From: Panagrolaimus kolymaensis
Taxonomy: Eukaryota > Nematoda > Chromadorea > Rhabditida > Panagrolaimidae
Length of the DNA: 64,000 nt
NCBI GenBank assembly: GCA_028622995.1
Contig: JAJQJQ010000019.1
Coordinates: forward strand, 930,001 to 994,000
Direction of reading: 5' to 3'
Below the pieces are notes generated by a model. It did no database searches. It was not told where the DNA came from and saw only the letters and a program-made list of their open reading frames with translations. Below, piece by piece: positions 1 to 11,500 of this stretch. The position numbers were made by a program, and so were the translations under genes. Position 1 is the stretch's first letter, and each line of letters opens with the position of its first letter.

Positions 1-1103
1 TTTTGAATAATTTTCAATGGAGCATTGGTTGTAACACTTTGACGATTATCCCATCCACTAATAAGAGATGAAGCAAGTTGAAGTGCAGGAGCATCAGGAT
101 GAGATTGAGCAACACCTTCAACAGAAATAGCTCCATAAACAAAAGGATATGTATCATCACGGTATAGGAATTCAGAACCAGTAAAGCGAACACCATCCAT
201 TGTCGGAATCTTTCGTTGATAATCATTGCTCAAATCACCAAAATATTTTTCACCATAGCGAGTAAGTTGTTCATGATTTACTCCACCAACTCCAGCAAGA
301 ACCATGCGAACGGGTTTGTTGTAATCTTCAGCTAGGTTAAGCAAATCTTGGCGTGTGATGTTCCTGAAAGATAAACAAACGATTAACCAAAAGCATGAAA
401 AGTTAAAAAATATTTACTTAATGGCATCGGCATTTCCAAGAGGTGAAAGAGCAAATGGAGTTCCTTGAAAAGCTGTAGCATGAAGATTATCAAATACTGC
501 ATCCATTGTGTTAGCCTCGGATTCATGAAGTTTACGAATAAGTGCATTGCGTCCAGCTTCAATTGCAGAATCATCAATTTTGTTTTTGCGAATAGCACGA
601 GCGAGAATTTCAACAGCTAAAATAATAAAGCATACATAAGTTAATGGCAGAAGCAGAAATGTGACACACCTTTTTCAACATCACCATTAGCCATTTGAAC
701 AAAATAAGCAGTATGTTCACGTGAAGTGTAAGAATTGAGACGTGCACCAATTTTAGCAAGATCCAATGTTAAAGCATTCTAAAAAATACAAGCAATAAGA
801 AGGTGACGACATAGCATAATTTCAAAGATACAACATACATGATTGAGATGTTCAACGAAAGATGAAATACCATTATTTTTTCCATGTTCATATCGAGAAC
901 CTCCATCAATCCATAAACCAACCTAAAAAAGTAATAAAAGGATTACAATTTTGAAGCAATGGTTGTTAGTGACTTACAGTTGTTACAGGACGATTGTTAT
1001 GACAGCTTGCAATTCTGAATCCATTATTTAGTTGAGTAAGTGATGAAGATGCAAGTTTGATGGGAGCTTTACCAACCATATGAGCAGCAGCAGCAGCAGC
1101 CAT
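1..1103 (-). CDS. ucr-1: Mitochondrial complex III core protein (UQCRC1 / UCR-1-like, M16 family), 3' end outside window
   Basis: Exons on the minus strand: 1103-978, 922-839, 778-670, 616-418 and 363-1 (continues past the edge). All junctions are GT/AG and keep phase. The protein starts [10 protein letters not shown] and shows the hallmarks of the M16 core subunit: [23 protein letters not shown], a [12 protein letters not shown] segment and R-F-T-G-S-E-F. The zinc motif of active processing peptidase (HxxEH) reads S-F-V-E-H here, so the first His is lost; this fits a structural complex III core protein rather than active MPP-beta. The role known for the family is a matrix-side scaffold of ubiquinol-cytochrome c reductase. 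A TTTTTAG acceptor lies 13 bases before the start codon and is probably a spliced-leader site. The gene is divergent from the acyltransferases at 2.6 kb. Confidence 0.9.
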
Positions 1104-2575
1104 TTTTATTGCCACTAAAAACAAATAAGTTTTATTATTTTTTAGCACAAAAAAAAATGGACGAATGAAAGACAAAACACGAAAGATAGAAAAAAGAAAA
1201 ATGAAGGAAAGTTTCGAATTTTTGTTGAATGAACAAAAAAAAATATTTGCATGAACATCATCGATAAAAAGGCCAGAATGCCAATCAAAGTTTCTCATGG
1301 AATTGGGATACACGCAAGAAATAAAAAAGCAATGATATGTAGCATCTGATTCGAAAAATGCGTTCTTCAAAACTTATTTTGCATTAATTGCTTTTACATA
1401 ATAAAAAATTCTAGCTTCTTCGAGGAAGATTGAATAAGTTTTTTTACCGAAGTAAGGAATAGGCGCCCCAGTAAACTGGTACTTTACAAAATTTATTTTT
1501 AATCTAAGACTGCGAAGCCCAGTAATCATCATTAAGGTTCGGTGACTGTTAGGCTTGTATAGTCCTGCGATTAAGCTCAACAAAAATTCAAATTTCTCGG
1601 CGAAAGAACTTCGGTCGAAATGAGAATTTTGCAAAGCTGGGAAGTAATTTTTCCATCTTCATGAAACAGAGAACGTCCTTTCGGAGTTACAACACATCGC
1701 AATCCAACGGAACGGACGGTTTAAGAATAAGTATCACTCATCAACCATATTTCGATTCCATCATTATCACCGTGAAACAGAGAACTTCCTTGAGGAGGTT
1801 ACAACACATCGCACTCAAATGATTTCCTCCGATTGATTGGATTATTAGCAAGCTAACAACCAAAGATCATTTTTTTGAAAGGCCCTTACATCAAAAACTA
1901 AAATGATGGAAGGTGAAGAAAAACTAATTTGCAGATAATCACAGAAATGCACTTCTTTACTTGTTTCAATGGAAAATTTTTTAGCTAAAAAAACTTTTTT
2001 TTTCGATTTCTCTTGAAAATGGATTAACAGAAGTTTTATTTAGTTGCATTTAATTTGATTCCGGTTATGTCTAAATATATTTGTCGACGATTATGAGCAT
2101 CTTTACATAACAAGAAGCTTTACCATAACCTTTTGTCTTCTCAATCATGAACATGTTTCTTTTTTTTAAATATTTTTGATAACGTTTTTTCATTCAAATG
2201 AAGCAGCTATATGAGAATGGGCACAGTAATTTTCTTTCTTCTAAAATCTTTGAAAGCTACAACCTTAGATGATAACCATTACCATTCAATGCTAACATTT
2301 TTAGATGAAGCATTTATTTTTGAATTCAATAATTTCCATATATTTTTGGCTTAAAGCCACTAAATAAATATTTTAGCGGAACCCAGTAACATTGAATCAA
2401 CTTTTTTTTTCTTCTTCCAAGTTCATTGCTTGCAAACAAACAAGCCACAGCCACAACAAACATTGTTGCTTTTTATTTTATTTTTGTTTGCAGCTTTTTC
2501 GACTTCAAGGAATTCCATGCCGATAATATTGATTTGTTCCTGTTAGAAAATTTTGTTAAACTTTCGACGACGACG
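1104..2575. other. Intergenic region between divergent ucr-1 and acyltransferase genes
   Basis: No convincing gene. It contains an imperfect palindrome at about 1591-1635 (TCTCGGCGA ... TCG-AAAT-GAGA), a small hairpin near 1413-1425 and a duplicated ~45-base segment at 1658-1705 and 1769-1816, listed separately. A TTTGTTTGCAG acceptor near 2484-2494 may be the trans-splice site of the downstream gene. Confidence 0.5.
1658..1817. repeat. Two-copy ~45-base hairpin repeat containing TGAAACAG
   Basis: Two related segments start at 1661 and 1772. Both read TGAAACAGAGAAC, then a short stem (TCC...GGAG), then TTACAACACATCGCA. The distance between copies is 111 bases. The minus-strand reading of TGAAACAG is CTGTTTCA. 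The function is unknown: it could be a degraded duplicated element or a small RNA gene. Confidence 0.55.
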
Positions 2576-4064
2576 ATGTTTGGACGATTTAATGGAATGG
2601 TCTTTGTTTTGCTGCTTTTTATCTCATCCTTGCTTGGTTCAATATTTATCCTGTTTCCATTTATTCCATTAGCATTCTTTGCTCCAAGATTATACAGATT
2701 TGTATGTGATCGATTTGTTGGATATTGGTTGACTTTTCCAGCGGTAAGTTTAACATTTTGAAATGGGTGTTGGTTTATGGGATTTTATCCTTGAACCTTT
2801 TCATCGATTTTGTGTCTGTCTTTCTTATATCTTCCAAAATTAACTTCTTATTTTTCAGTCAATGCTATCGTTTATGTTTAATGTCAAATTTCATGTTACT
2901 GGAGATTTCATCGAACATGCCAAGCCTTCACTCATCATCATGAACCATCGAACTCGACTTGATTGGCTGTTCTTCTTCAATGCTCTTTACAAACAAAATC
3001 CATGGTTATTAACAACAGAAAAGATTAGTCTTAAAGCTGGTTTAAAGCAAATTCCTGGTGCTGGATGGGCAATGGGTTGTGGATCGTATATATTTCTCAA
3101 TCGCAATTATGAAAATGATCAAAGAATAATAGAAACTATGCTTCAATATTACAAGGATTCTTTGTGCTCGTATCAATTGCTGCTATTTCCAGAAGGAACT
3201 GATCGTGGAGAAAGAGCTGCAAAAATAAGTGATGAATTTGCTAAAAAGAATAAGCTCCAAAAGTTTGATTATGTTCTTCATCCTCGAACAACTGGATTCA
3301 ACTTTATTTTGAATGAAATGAGAAAACGTGAGTTGCTTGTAATCACAATTCTCATTCGAACTTGTTACTTTACATTTCCATTTATCCATATAATGTCATT
3401 TTCTTTCCAGACGATTACATCGATGCTATTTATGATGTTACTGTAGCATATCCTGATCGCATTGTTTCTTCCGAAATTGATCTAGTAAAGAAGGGAATCC
3501 TACCAGAAAATGTTCATTTCGATGTTAAAAAGTACAAATTATCAGAAGTTTTGACTAAAGACCAACAAGAAAAGTTTCATCGTGATCCCGTGGATGCTTC
3601 AAATTGGTTACTAAAGCTATGGAAAGAAAAGGAAGAACGGCTCAAACAATTTTATTCTTTACCACAAGAAAAAAGAAAATTGAAACCGAGTGGTAAAGGT
3701 TATATGTGGCCTGTAAGTTTGGATTAAAGATTGTTAAGGTAGTCGACTACTTTATAAAGCTTTTGTTTGGCAATTTTGTGCATATGGATTAACAAAGCAA
3801 CTTTCTAATGACATTTTTGTTTATCTAAAAACCTTCAATTTTCAGGTTGATACGAAAGGAATAGGATATTACTTGACATTCCTCTTTTGGATTCTCACCT
3901 CAATAATGTGGATTTATTTTACTTTTACTATCTTCTGGGTCAAATATTACATCATTCTCGCCATCGTATTTTATATCGCAGCTCAAAAGTTCCGTGGTGG
4001 AACAGAATTTTTAGTTCTTGAATGGTTCTTTGGAAGACGATACTTTTTCGAAAAATCTCTATAA
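2576..4064 (+). CDS. Lysophospholipid/lysocardiolipin acyltransferase, ACL-8/9/10 (AGPAT-LCLAT1) type, copy A
   Basis: Exons: 2576-2743, 2859-3327, 3411-3712 and 3846-4064 (385 residues), in phase. The acyltransferase block I N-H-R-T-R-L-D-W follows an N-terminal hydrophobic segment. Further motifs are W-L-L-T-T-E-K-I-S-L-K, P-G-A-G-W-A-M and block III F-P-E-G-T-D. Two hydrophobic segments close to the C-terminus suggest a multi-pass ER or mitochondria-associated membrane enzyme. Known family role: acylates lysophospholipids (lysocardiolipin, or lyso-PI in the worm ACL-8/9/10 group); the exact substrate cannot be read from sequence. The start was chosen by alignment with copy B at 5.0 kb. An in-frame ATG at 2426 exists, but the extension does not resemble copy B and lies partly upstream of a likely splice acceptor (about 2494). 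Unlike copy B, no intron precedes the F-P-E-G motif. Confidence 0.9.
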
Positions 4065-5001
4065 AATAACTCTCTTATGTGTCAATATTCTCTGTCTGAA
4101 GTTTATGTATGGTTGTGATGTGCAATACTTTCTTTATGTTCTTTGCCATTTTATAGTTTTATTGTAATAATAATAATATTGTTTCTTTTTCGTTTATTCT
4201 TTTTGTTTTTGCTTCCTAAAAAAATTGTGACATGTTTTGTTTTTCATTTCGGTCTCGCTAATCCATATTTTGCTTCAAGGTTATATGTTTGCTAAAAAAA
4301 AGCAGCTCAAAAAGTTTTACTAATTCCATAACTAGTCAATCTCCTAATCTCTCCCTTTATTTTGTACACTCATACTTCATTTCAAAGGTTTAACAAATTT
4401 CTTTAATTGATGATGCAGCATTGATTTTACTTGCAATAATTTCTTTGATTTTTATTTTGTGAGTTTCACCGATGCATTGCAGCAGCGCCATCATTCACTT
4501 ATGTAAATTTTATTATTCACACTCATACTCGCACATTTCACTCACTCTCTCTCTTTCTCTCAAGTTTTTTTTGCCTATCACTTTTTCCTCCTCGAATGAA
4601 TTTTTAGTTTTTACTTCTTCTTTTTTTGTTGCTAACAAAAATCCAATCCGAAAAATATAATTATAAGGATTCTGTAGTTTTACATATGTTTGTTGTGATA
4701 TCTTTCTCTAAATCCATCAGGTTATTCTCTGTCTTTGTTTATGTTGCGTTATTCTTTTTTTACCAAACAAAGTACACACATAAATTTATTGCTGTTATTC
4801 TTTATTTTAGTTTTTAGTCAATGTAAATATTCATTACGTAATTACATAGTAAAGTAATAATAAAACTTTTATTAGCCTATTTGTTTCATGCGCGTTTCTT
4901 ATAAATTTAATAATACGTTTTTGCGTTTTCACAATTTCTTGCATTTATTTATTTTTTCTTCGAGCTTCTTTATGTATTCATTTTTCATTTTTTAGGCGAC
5001 A
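4065..5001. other. Intergenic spacer between tandem acyltransferase genes
   Basis: AT-rich, with a CT-rich stretch around 4538-4561 and no coding signal. The end holds a TTTTTTAG acceptor (4994-4995) seven bases before the copy B start codon, a probable spliced-leader site. Confidence 0.5.
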
Positions 5002-6590
5002 ATGGGTGAACCTCCAACATTAACATCTTCAACAAGAATTGATAAATGTCGTGGGGTTATATTTGCTGTAACTATGGTAGTTAGCTCCTTCTTAGGCTGC
5101 ATATATATTTTGATGCCTTTAGCACCTCTAATATTTTTACATCCAAGATTTTATCGAAGATTGGTTGATCGACTTGTTGGATTTTGGCTTGTTATGCCTT
5201 CGGTAAGTTCCTTTTTTGTGGATATGAAAATGTTTTTCGACTAACTAAAGCTGCTTATATGGAAACAAAAACTAACGCATGCTTCATTTTTCAGGCTTTA
5301 ATGGAATATTTCTTTGGTGTCAACTTTACTATAACTGGTGATGAAATAGATCATTCTCGTCCAGCTTTAATTATAATGAATCATCGAACTCGTCTTGATT
5401 GGTTGTACTTTTGGAGTGCTTTGTTTCGAATCAATCCATGGTTATTGACGTCAGAAAAGATTTCATTAAAAGGTATTCTCAAATATGTTCCTGGTGCTGG
5501 TTGGGCTATGGCATCAAACGCTTTCATATTTTTGGAAAGAACATTTGAAAATGATTCAAAACGCATCGACCATATGATTGAATATTATGCTAAAGTTGGT
5601 GATAACTATCAAGTATGTTTTTGTTTATTCAAATGTTGGCTATTACGATGCAATGCTAACTCATTCTTTCGATATGCTTGTTTTGGTGATAACTAATGTT
5701 CTTTATTTTAGCTGTTACTATACCCCGAAGGAACTGATAAATGTCCACGAGCAACTGGAAGAAGTAAAACCTTTGCAGAAGCTAAGAAGATTGTTCATTA
5801 TGATTATGTTCTGCATCCAAGAGTCACTGGATTTGTTCACATCTTACAAAAGATGAGGAAAGGTTGGTTTTATTACTTGTTTAAGTTCATAATGCTCAAC
5901 TATCCATTCATGTTTCAGAAAATTACATCGATCACCTTTATGATGTTACTGTTGCTTTCAATGATTCAATCGTTCAATCAGAAGCCGATCTCATTAAGCT
6001 TGGAATAACACCCAAAGATGTTCGATTTGAAATTCGAAAGATTCCAATTACTGATCTACCAGCAAGTGATAAAGACCTTGGAGAATGGCTTCGTAAACGA
6101 TGGGTTGAAAAAGAAGAAAGGCTTCGACAATTTTATTCTCAGCCTCAAGCTACTCGTCAACTTGATAATTTACCTGGTGCTAAAACATTCGATGTAAGTT
6201 CTTGTTATCCATGGTTTAATGATTTTGGTTTTTCTGTGAACACAAATTTCGTGAAAATGACTCAATGCATAGCTTCATTAACATAGAGCACACTGTCGCT
6301 AACTTTTTCTCAATGTATTCGTTTTTCAGCTCACTCCTCAAAATCGCGTATTTCAACTGCTGATCTTGTTAATGTGGATTGTTCTCACTCTAGGATGGAT
6401 TTACTTTTTCATTACCTCTAATTATCGACTAATTACCGCAAGTGCAACAATATTCTTTTATGTTGGTTTACAAAAGTTTTATCATGGTTCTGAAATGTTT
6501 ATAACTGAAATTGGTCTTCAAGAATGGAGAAAGCGAACTGATGGTGAACAACAACCAATAACCTCAAATGGAATCTCAAAAAATGAATGA
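5002..6590 (+). CDS. Lysophospholipid/lysocardiolipin acyltransferase, ACL-8/9/10 type, copy B
   Basis: Exons: 5002-5202, 5295-5612, 5712-5862, 5919-6193 and 6330-6590 (401 residues), in phase. The domain order matches copy A: N-terminal membrane segment, N-H-R-T-R-L-D-W, S-E-K-I-S-L-K, P-G-A-G-W-A-M, block III Y-P-E-G-T-D, C-terminal membrane segments. It differs in a longer N-terminus (M-G-E-P-P-T-L-T-S-S), Y for F in the PEGTD motif, a Cys-Pro after it, and one extra intron (5613-5711) just before that motif. It is a tandem duplicate of copy A, diverged enough that the two may have different acyl or head-group preferences (inference). A TTTTTTAG acceptor at 4995 supports this start. Confidence 0.9.
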
Positions 6591-7138
6591 AAGAATGAGC
6601 TTTTTATTATTCACAACAATGTATTATTTTCTATTGTATCTTAGGGTTTTGTTTTTTTTTACCACCAGTATCTATGTAATTACTTATCTTGCCGGTTATT
6701 TATTTCATCATTTATTTATTTGAATTGTAGTTTGTCTTTATTTGCCTTTGTAACTTAATAAATCTTGTATTATTTAATTGTGTACAACTGTTTTTATGTG
6801 TAAGGGTGAAAAGCAAGTGTTTGCTAGATTTTTTTGCGGCTTTATTGCTTCTTGGTTTGTCGTTATTAGCAGTGATTTGGAGGCAAATAAAGAAATATTC
6901 TAAGCTTTCGTTTAAGCTTTTTTTCTTTTCCATTTTCGATATAATCATTATTTCTTATTTATTGGTTGGGATTAATGAATGCAAAAATATTTCTTTCACC
7001 GACGACACCTATAAAACAACAAAAAATTTATAAGCTTCTTATAAAAAAAGAAAGCAAAGCAATGTATGATAGATAGATAAACGCTGCTTAAGTTGCTTAA
7101 GTTAACCAAATATTTATTTTTTTACATTCTTAAAAATA
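6591..7138. other. Intergenic region
   Basis: AT-rich with no coding or structural signal that I can support. It serves as the 3' flank of the acyltransferase and the 5' flank of the secreted protein gene. Confidence 0.4.
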
Positions 7139-8368
7139 ATGTTTTGTTTAATTTTGATTTCAACTTTTTTTACTTTAGTTTATCCAAATTGTGTTGATCT
7201 CCAAATTGAAGCAAACTTCTTTGTGCAAGAGAAATTTAGTTATATTGTTTCAACCAATATTAAAGTTAATGAAAATAATTATGTCTCACATACACCAATA
7301 AAAATTATTGGAGAAACAACAACGACGAATGATTTTAAATTTTTGGAATCTAAAATTTTAATTAATTTGAAAGAACAAGAAAAAGAAGCAGCAAATAATA
7401 ATAATTGTTCAACAACTTGCCCATTAATGGTTTTAGATAATAGCAGCAGCACATATTTTTTTAATGCTCATCTTCGATGGTCGGAATTAACTAACCCCAT
7501 TTTTGAAACAATTATGGTTATGGCAGTAATAGATCATGGAATGATTTCAATGGGAAAAGGACAAATTATTGAACATAAAAAAGCGTATTATGCTAATATG
7601 AAACGTACGTCGATTGCTTTTCGCTTTAGTAAATTTACCCCAAACAAAAACGAAAACGAAAATTGTGTCTTTTTTCATTTAGAGATTTCGCATGATAAAT
7701 TTTTTTTTTCAAACAAAATAACGAAAGATATTGTATTATTTTTTTAGTTCATTCAAATTCCGACCTAAAAATTGAATTTACTCGTCGCTGTCGAGCTTTG
7801 AAAGAAATCAAACTTCCTCCATTCGTGGAACCATTTTGTAAATTAATTGTAAATAAAATTATTATTAAAAAGGAAGAAGAATTAATAGTAAATGCAACAA
7901 TGAAAATCCATTTATCGCCTTATGGAATTCATGGAGAAATGGATAGTAATAATTTGATAATTCCAAATGAAACTAAATACGAATATCGATATAATGATTA
8001 CAAAGAATTAACATCGTGAGCTTTCTTTTTTTTAACTTATTTTTTTGGCGAATTTGAGTTTTTTTGCTTTTTACGAATTTTGTGGGTATTTTTTCAGAAT
8101 AAAATTTGATGAATTTGCAAATAAATTTTTATTTAAATTTTTCCTTTCTTCAACTCAAAAGGACAGTGAATATTTTTTGTATTCAATGAATGTTGGGAAA
8201 TTGGTTATTCGACAAAATGTAACAATGATGAAAGAAGAGGTTGCATTTTCAAAAATAAATAATTGTGGAGAAATCCCCAAAATATATTTTCATGATGGCG
8301 CCATTGGTGAAAGTGAATTTTGTTGTGAAAAATTTTATGAAAAAAGTTTTGGAATTCCAACCAAATAA
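7139..8368 (+). CDS. Secreted protein of unknown function
   Basis: Exons: 7139-7604, 7748-8015 and 8098-8368 (334 residues), in phase with GT/AG junctions. The N-terminus M-F-C-L-I-L-I-S-T-F-F is a good signal peptide, with likely cleavage near residue 20. The mature part has several N-x-S/T sites and scattered Cys (including C-S-T-T-C and a final C-C), with no membrane segment, so extracellular secretion is likely. I do not recognise the family. It is the last gene before the CAGTT-rich domain and contains none of that motif. Exon boundaries are by eye; a further upstream exon cannot be excluded. Confidence 0.65.
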
Positions 8369-8576
8369 AATTCAATATTTTTTGCCTTATTTTTTTTTGA
8401 GAATAAATTTTTTGGTTTTTGTTGTAATAAAATTTATTTTTTGACAAACGTCTGAAAAGCTGTACAGTTTTTTATTAAATAGAATATTTATTAATCTTCT
8501 TTTTTTTTTGAAATGCATTGATAAAATTTCGATAAATGCTTTCATTTCTTCATAAATAGTTTTTTCTTTTTGCTTG

Positions 8577-11500
8577 TTAAAGATCATGTTCAAGTTGTTG
8601 ATATTTGGCAACATCATTTTCTGACAATGAAGCATTGAACTAAAAAAAAATCAAAATGAAAAAAAAATTAAAGGAGAGACAGTTACATTTAAAAAATGTG
8701 TGGTGTTAGTAAACCGCAAATTAAATTTTATTATTTTTATTTTCTTCTGTTTTTAAACTTGTATGACAGTTTTTTTTGAAGAAAATAAATGAAAGTTTTT
8801 CTAAATTTTAAGAAAATGGTGAATTGCAGTTTATATTTTTTAATAAAAAAATTTCTTTAACAAACTTCAGTTTTTGAACGGTCCACAAAGAAAAACAATA
8901 ACAGTTTATAAATTTTTTTGCATTCGTTTTAGATCCAATTTAAAAAAACTAATATTTTTTCAATAATAGAATTTACTATTTTTTTCCCTGATCCTGATGG
9001 ATTCAATTCAGTTTTGTAACATTTTAAATTTTTTACTCAGTTAACATACCTCCTTCAAAGCCTCTTGGACATGTTCCATTTTCACAATAACTTCCACAGT
9101 TTCTATTTTCTCCCTTAATTTTTCTCCAACCAATCCACAATTTTCAATTTCATAAATAACTTTTGATAATGCAATCATGGCTGATTTTTGCATGAGCGAA
9201 GTTAGATCAGCTCCAGACATAATTTCAGGGCATTTTGAAGCCTAAAATTTTATTCACCAAATTTCAAACTTTCAGTTTTAAAAATAAATATTTACAATTA
9301 TTTCTGGAGTTAAACCATTTTCCAAAACCATTTTTCGACAGACGGGTTCCAAAATTCTTAATTTTGAATTTAAATCTTTTGCAGGTTGAACGTGAATGGA
9401 TTTATCAAATCTTCCGGGAGTTAATAAACATGGATCAAGGAGGTCCGGTCGATTCGTGGCAGCCATAACAAATACATTGCAATTTTGTTTTGAATGCAAT
9501 GTATCGAGTTCAGTTAAAAGTTGAGAAACCATCCTTAAAAATATATATCAGTTTTTTAAATTAATTCCCGTAATTTTGGGATGGCACAGTTTTTTGTTAC
9601 TAATATTTTTGTTATTGCTTTGAGCGACAAAATTTAATATCTTTAAAAAATATAATCGGTTTATTTTAATTATTCCACAAGCTTGCCGTCGTGACAGTTT
9701 TTTTCTTTCTTAAATTTTACGAATTAAAAGGAAAAATATTTTAAATTTTCTTAAATTCTAATAAAAACACAAAATTGCCGATTACAGTTTTTAATTTCAT
9801 TCGATTCTTGGACATTATTATTTTCAAATTAAGGATTTTAAAATTAAATAATCATCTTAAAAATGACAGTTTTTTTAACCTTTTGCATTGCATTTCAATT
9901 AAGAAAATATGATTGTAAATTTAATCATAATTTTAACTACATAAATTCTAAATTATGCAAGAAGTAAATTTTGGAACCAGTTTTACAAAAATTCAGTGAA
10001 TAAAAAAAAGCTTTAGCTTTGAAAAGCGCAGTTTTTTAATTTTCTTTTTTTGCATTAGAATCAAATGTTTTATTTTAAAAAACTAATCATTCCACAAAAA
10101 ATTTTTGTATCAGTTTTTTATTAACAAATTTTTTGCATCTTTTTTTAAAATCAAACTCCAAAATGTCACAGTTTTTCAAGTCACAAATAAAATTAAACAA
10201 ACCTATCCATAACTCCTCCCGAATCTCCTGCATTTCCCCGATTTGGAGCTAATGAATCCATTTCATCAAAAAATATTATTGATGGAGATGCAAGTCGAGC
10301 TTTTTCAAAAACTAAAAATCCATCATTCAATATGCAAGTCAGTTAATTTCCTTTTTTTAAACATACTCATCCTTAAATTTTGTTCACTTTGACCCACATA
10401 TTGATTAAGCAATTCGGGGCCTTTAACACTTAAAAAAGTAATATTAAATTCATTTGCCACAGCTTTCGCAATCAAAGTTTTTCCACATCCGGGTGGGCCA
10501 TAAAGAACTATACCGGAACGTTTTAAATTTGAATTTGAATTATTAATTTTTAAATTAGCTTTTAAACTTTCAGAAATAGCTTTTTTTACATCTTCCAATC
10601 CGCCAACATCGCTCCATTTCACTGTTGGGATTTTTGGTGCTCCAATAGAATTTGAAAAATTTTTATTTCTTGAATCCACAGCTTTTTCGATTATTGAAGT
10701 TGTAATTATTTCTTGATTGGAGAGAATTCGGAGATGATTGGAGATTGTTTTAAGTTGATCGAGTTCAGAAAGAACAAATCCCTGAAAAAAATTCGTGTCA
10801 GTTAAAAAATAATAAAATTTTATTCAAAATCCTTTATCGATTCCCACTCTTCTTTATTTTTTAACAGTTTAATTATAAATGTTTTAAGCTATTTTTTGGG
10901 TTTTATTTTCACAAGTAAATAAGTTGTCATTTTGTGAAATATAAAAATGTTTCCTCGCAGTTTTAATTTAATCAAATACAGAAAGAATAAATCCCAAAAT
11001 TAGAACATTGCAGTTAAAATTTTTTTTAAATTTATTTTGTCAAAAAGGACTAATTCAATTAAATTCATTTCACATTCTTGACTTTTCACAGTTTTTTTAA
11101 AGCTAATATTTTGGCTTTAAACGAAAAGCAGATTGACACAGTTATTTTTTTTTCCATATATTTTTGTTTTGTTACTTTTAAAAATTTCGAAACTCGGTTA
11201 ATATTACTTTTTTGCGTCGTTCATATTTAATCGGAAGACAGTTTTGAAAAAATCTTAAAATGGTAAAAACAAAAAAGCTTCTTGAAATTTTTAATCCAAA
11301 TTTTTTTTAAATCTTTCGGAAAGTTGTACAGTTTTTAAATATTTTTTAAACTTTCGCTTTTTTCTTGATTTTTTTCATTTTTTAAAAATAAATGTTTACT
11401 CTGGTTAAAGCTGCAAATTTCTCATTTTCCATCTCGATAGTTTGATGGATATTCCAGTTTTCAATAAAATCCATTCGATCATTTTCAGTTAAATCGGGAA

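Noticed and set aside
6806..7033. 75-residue plus-strand open frame with hydrophobic stretches
   Set aside because: AT-rich chance frame with no splice signals, no homology I recognise, and no conserved partner.
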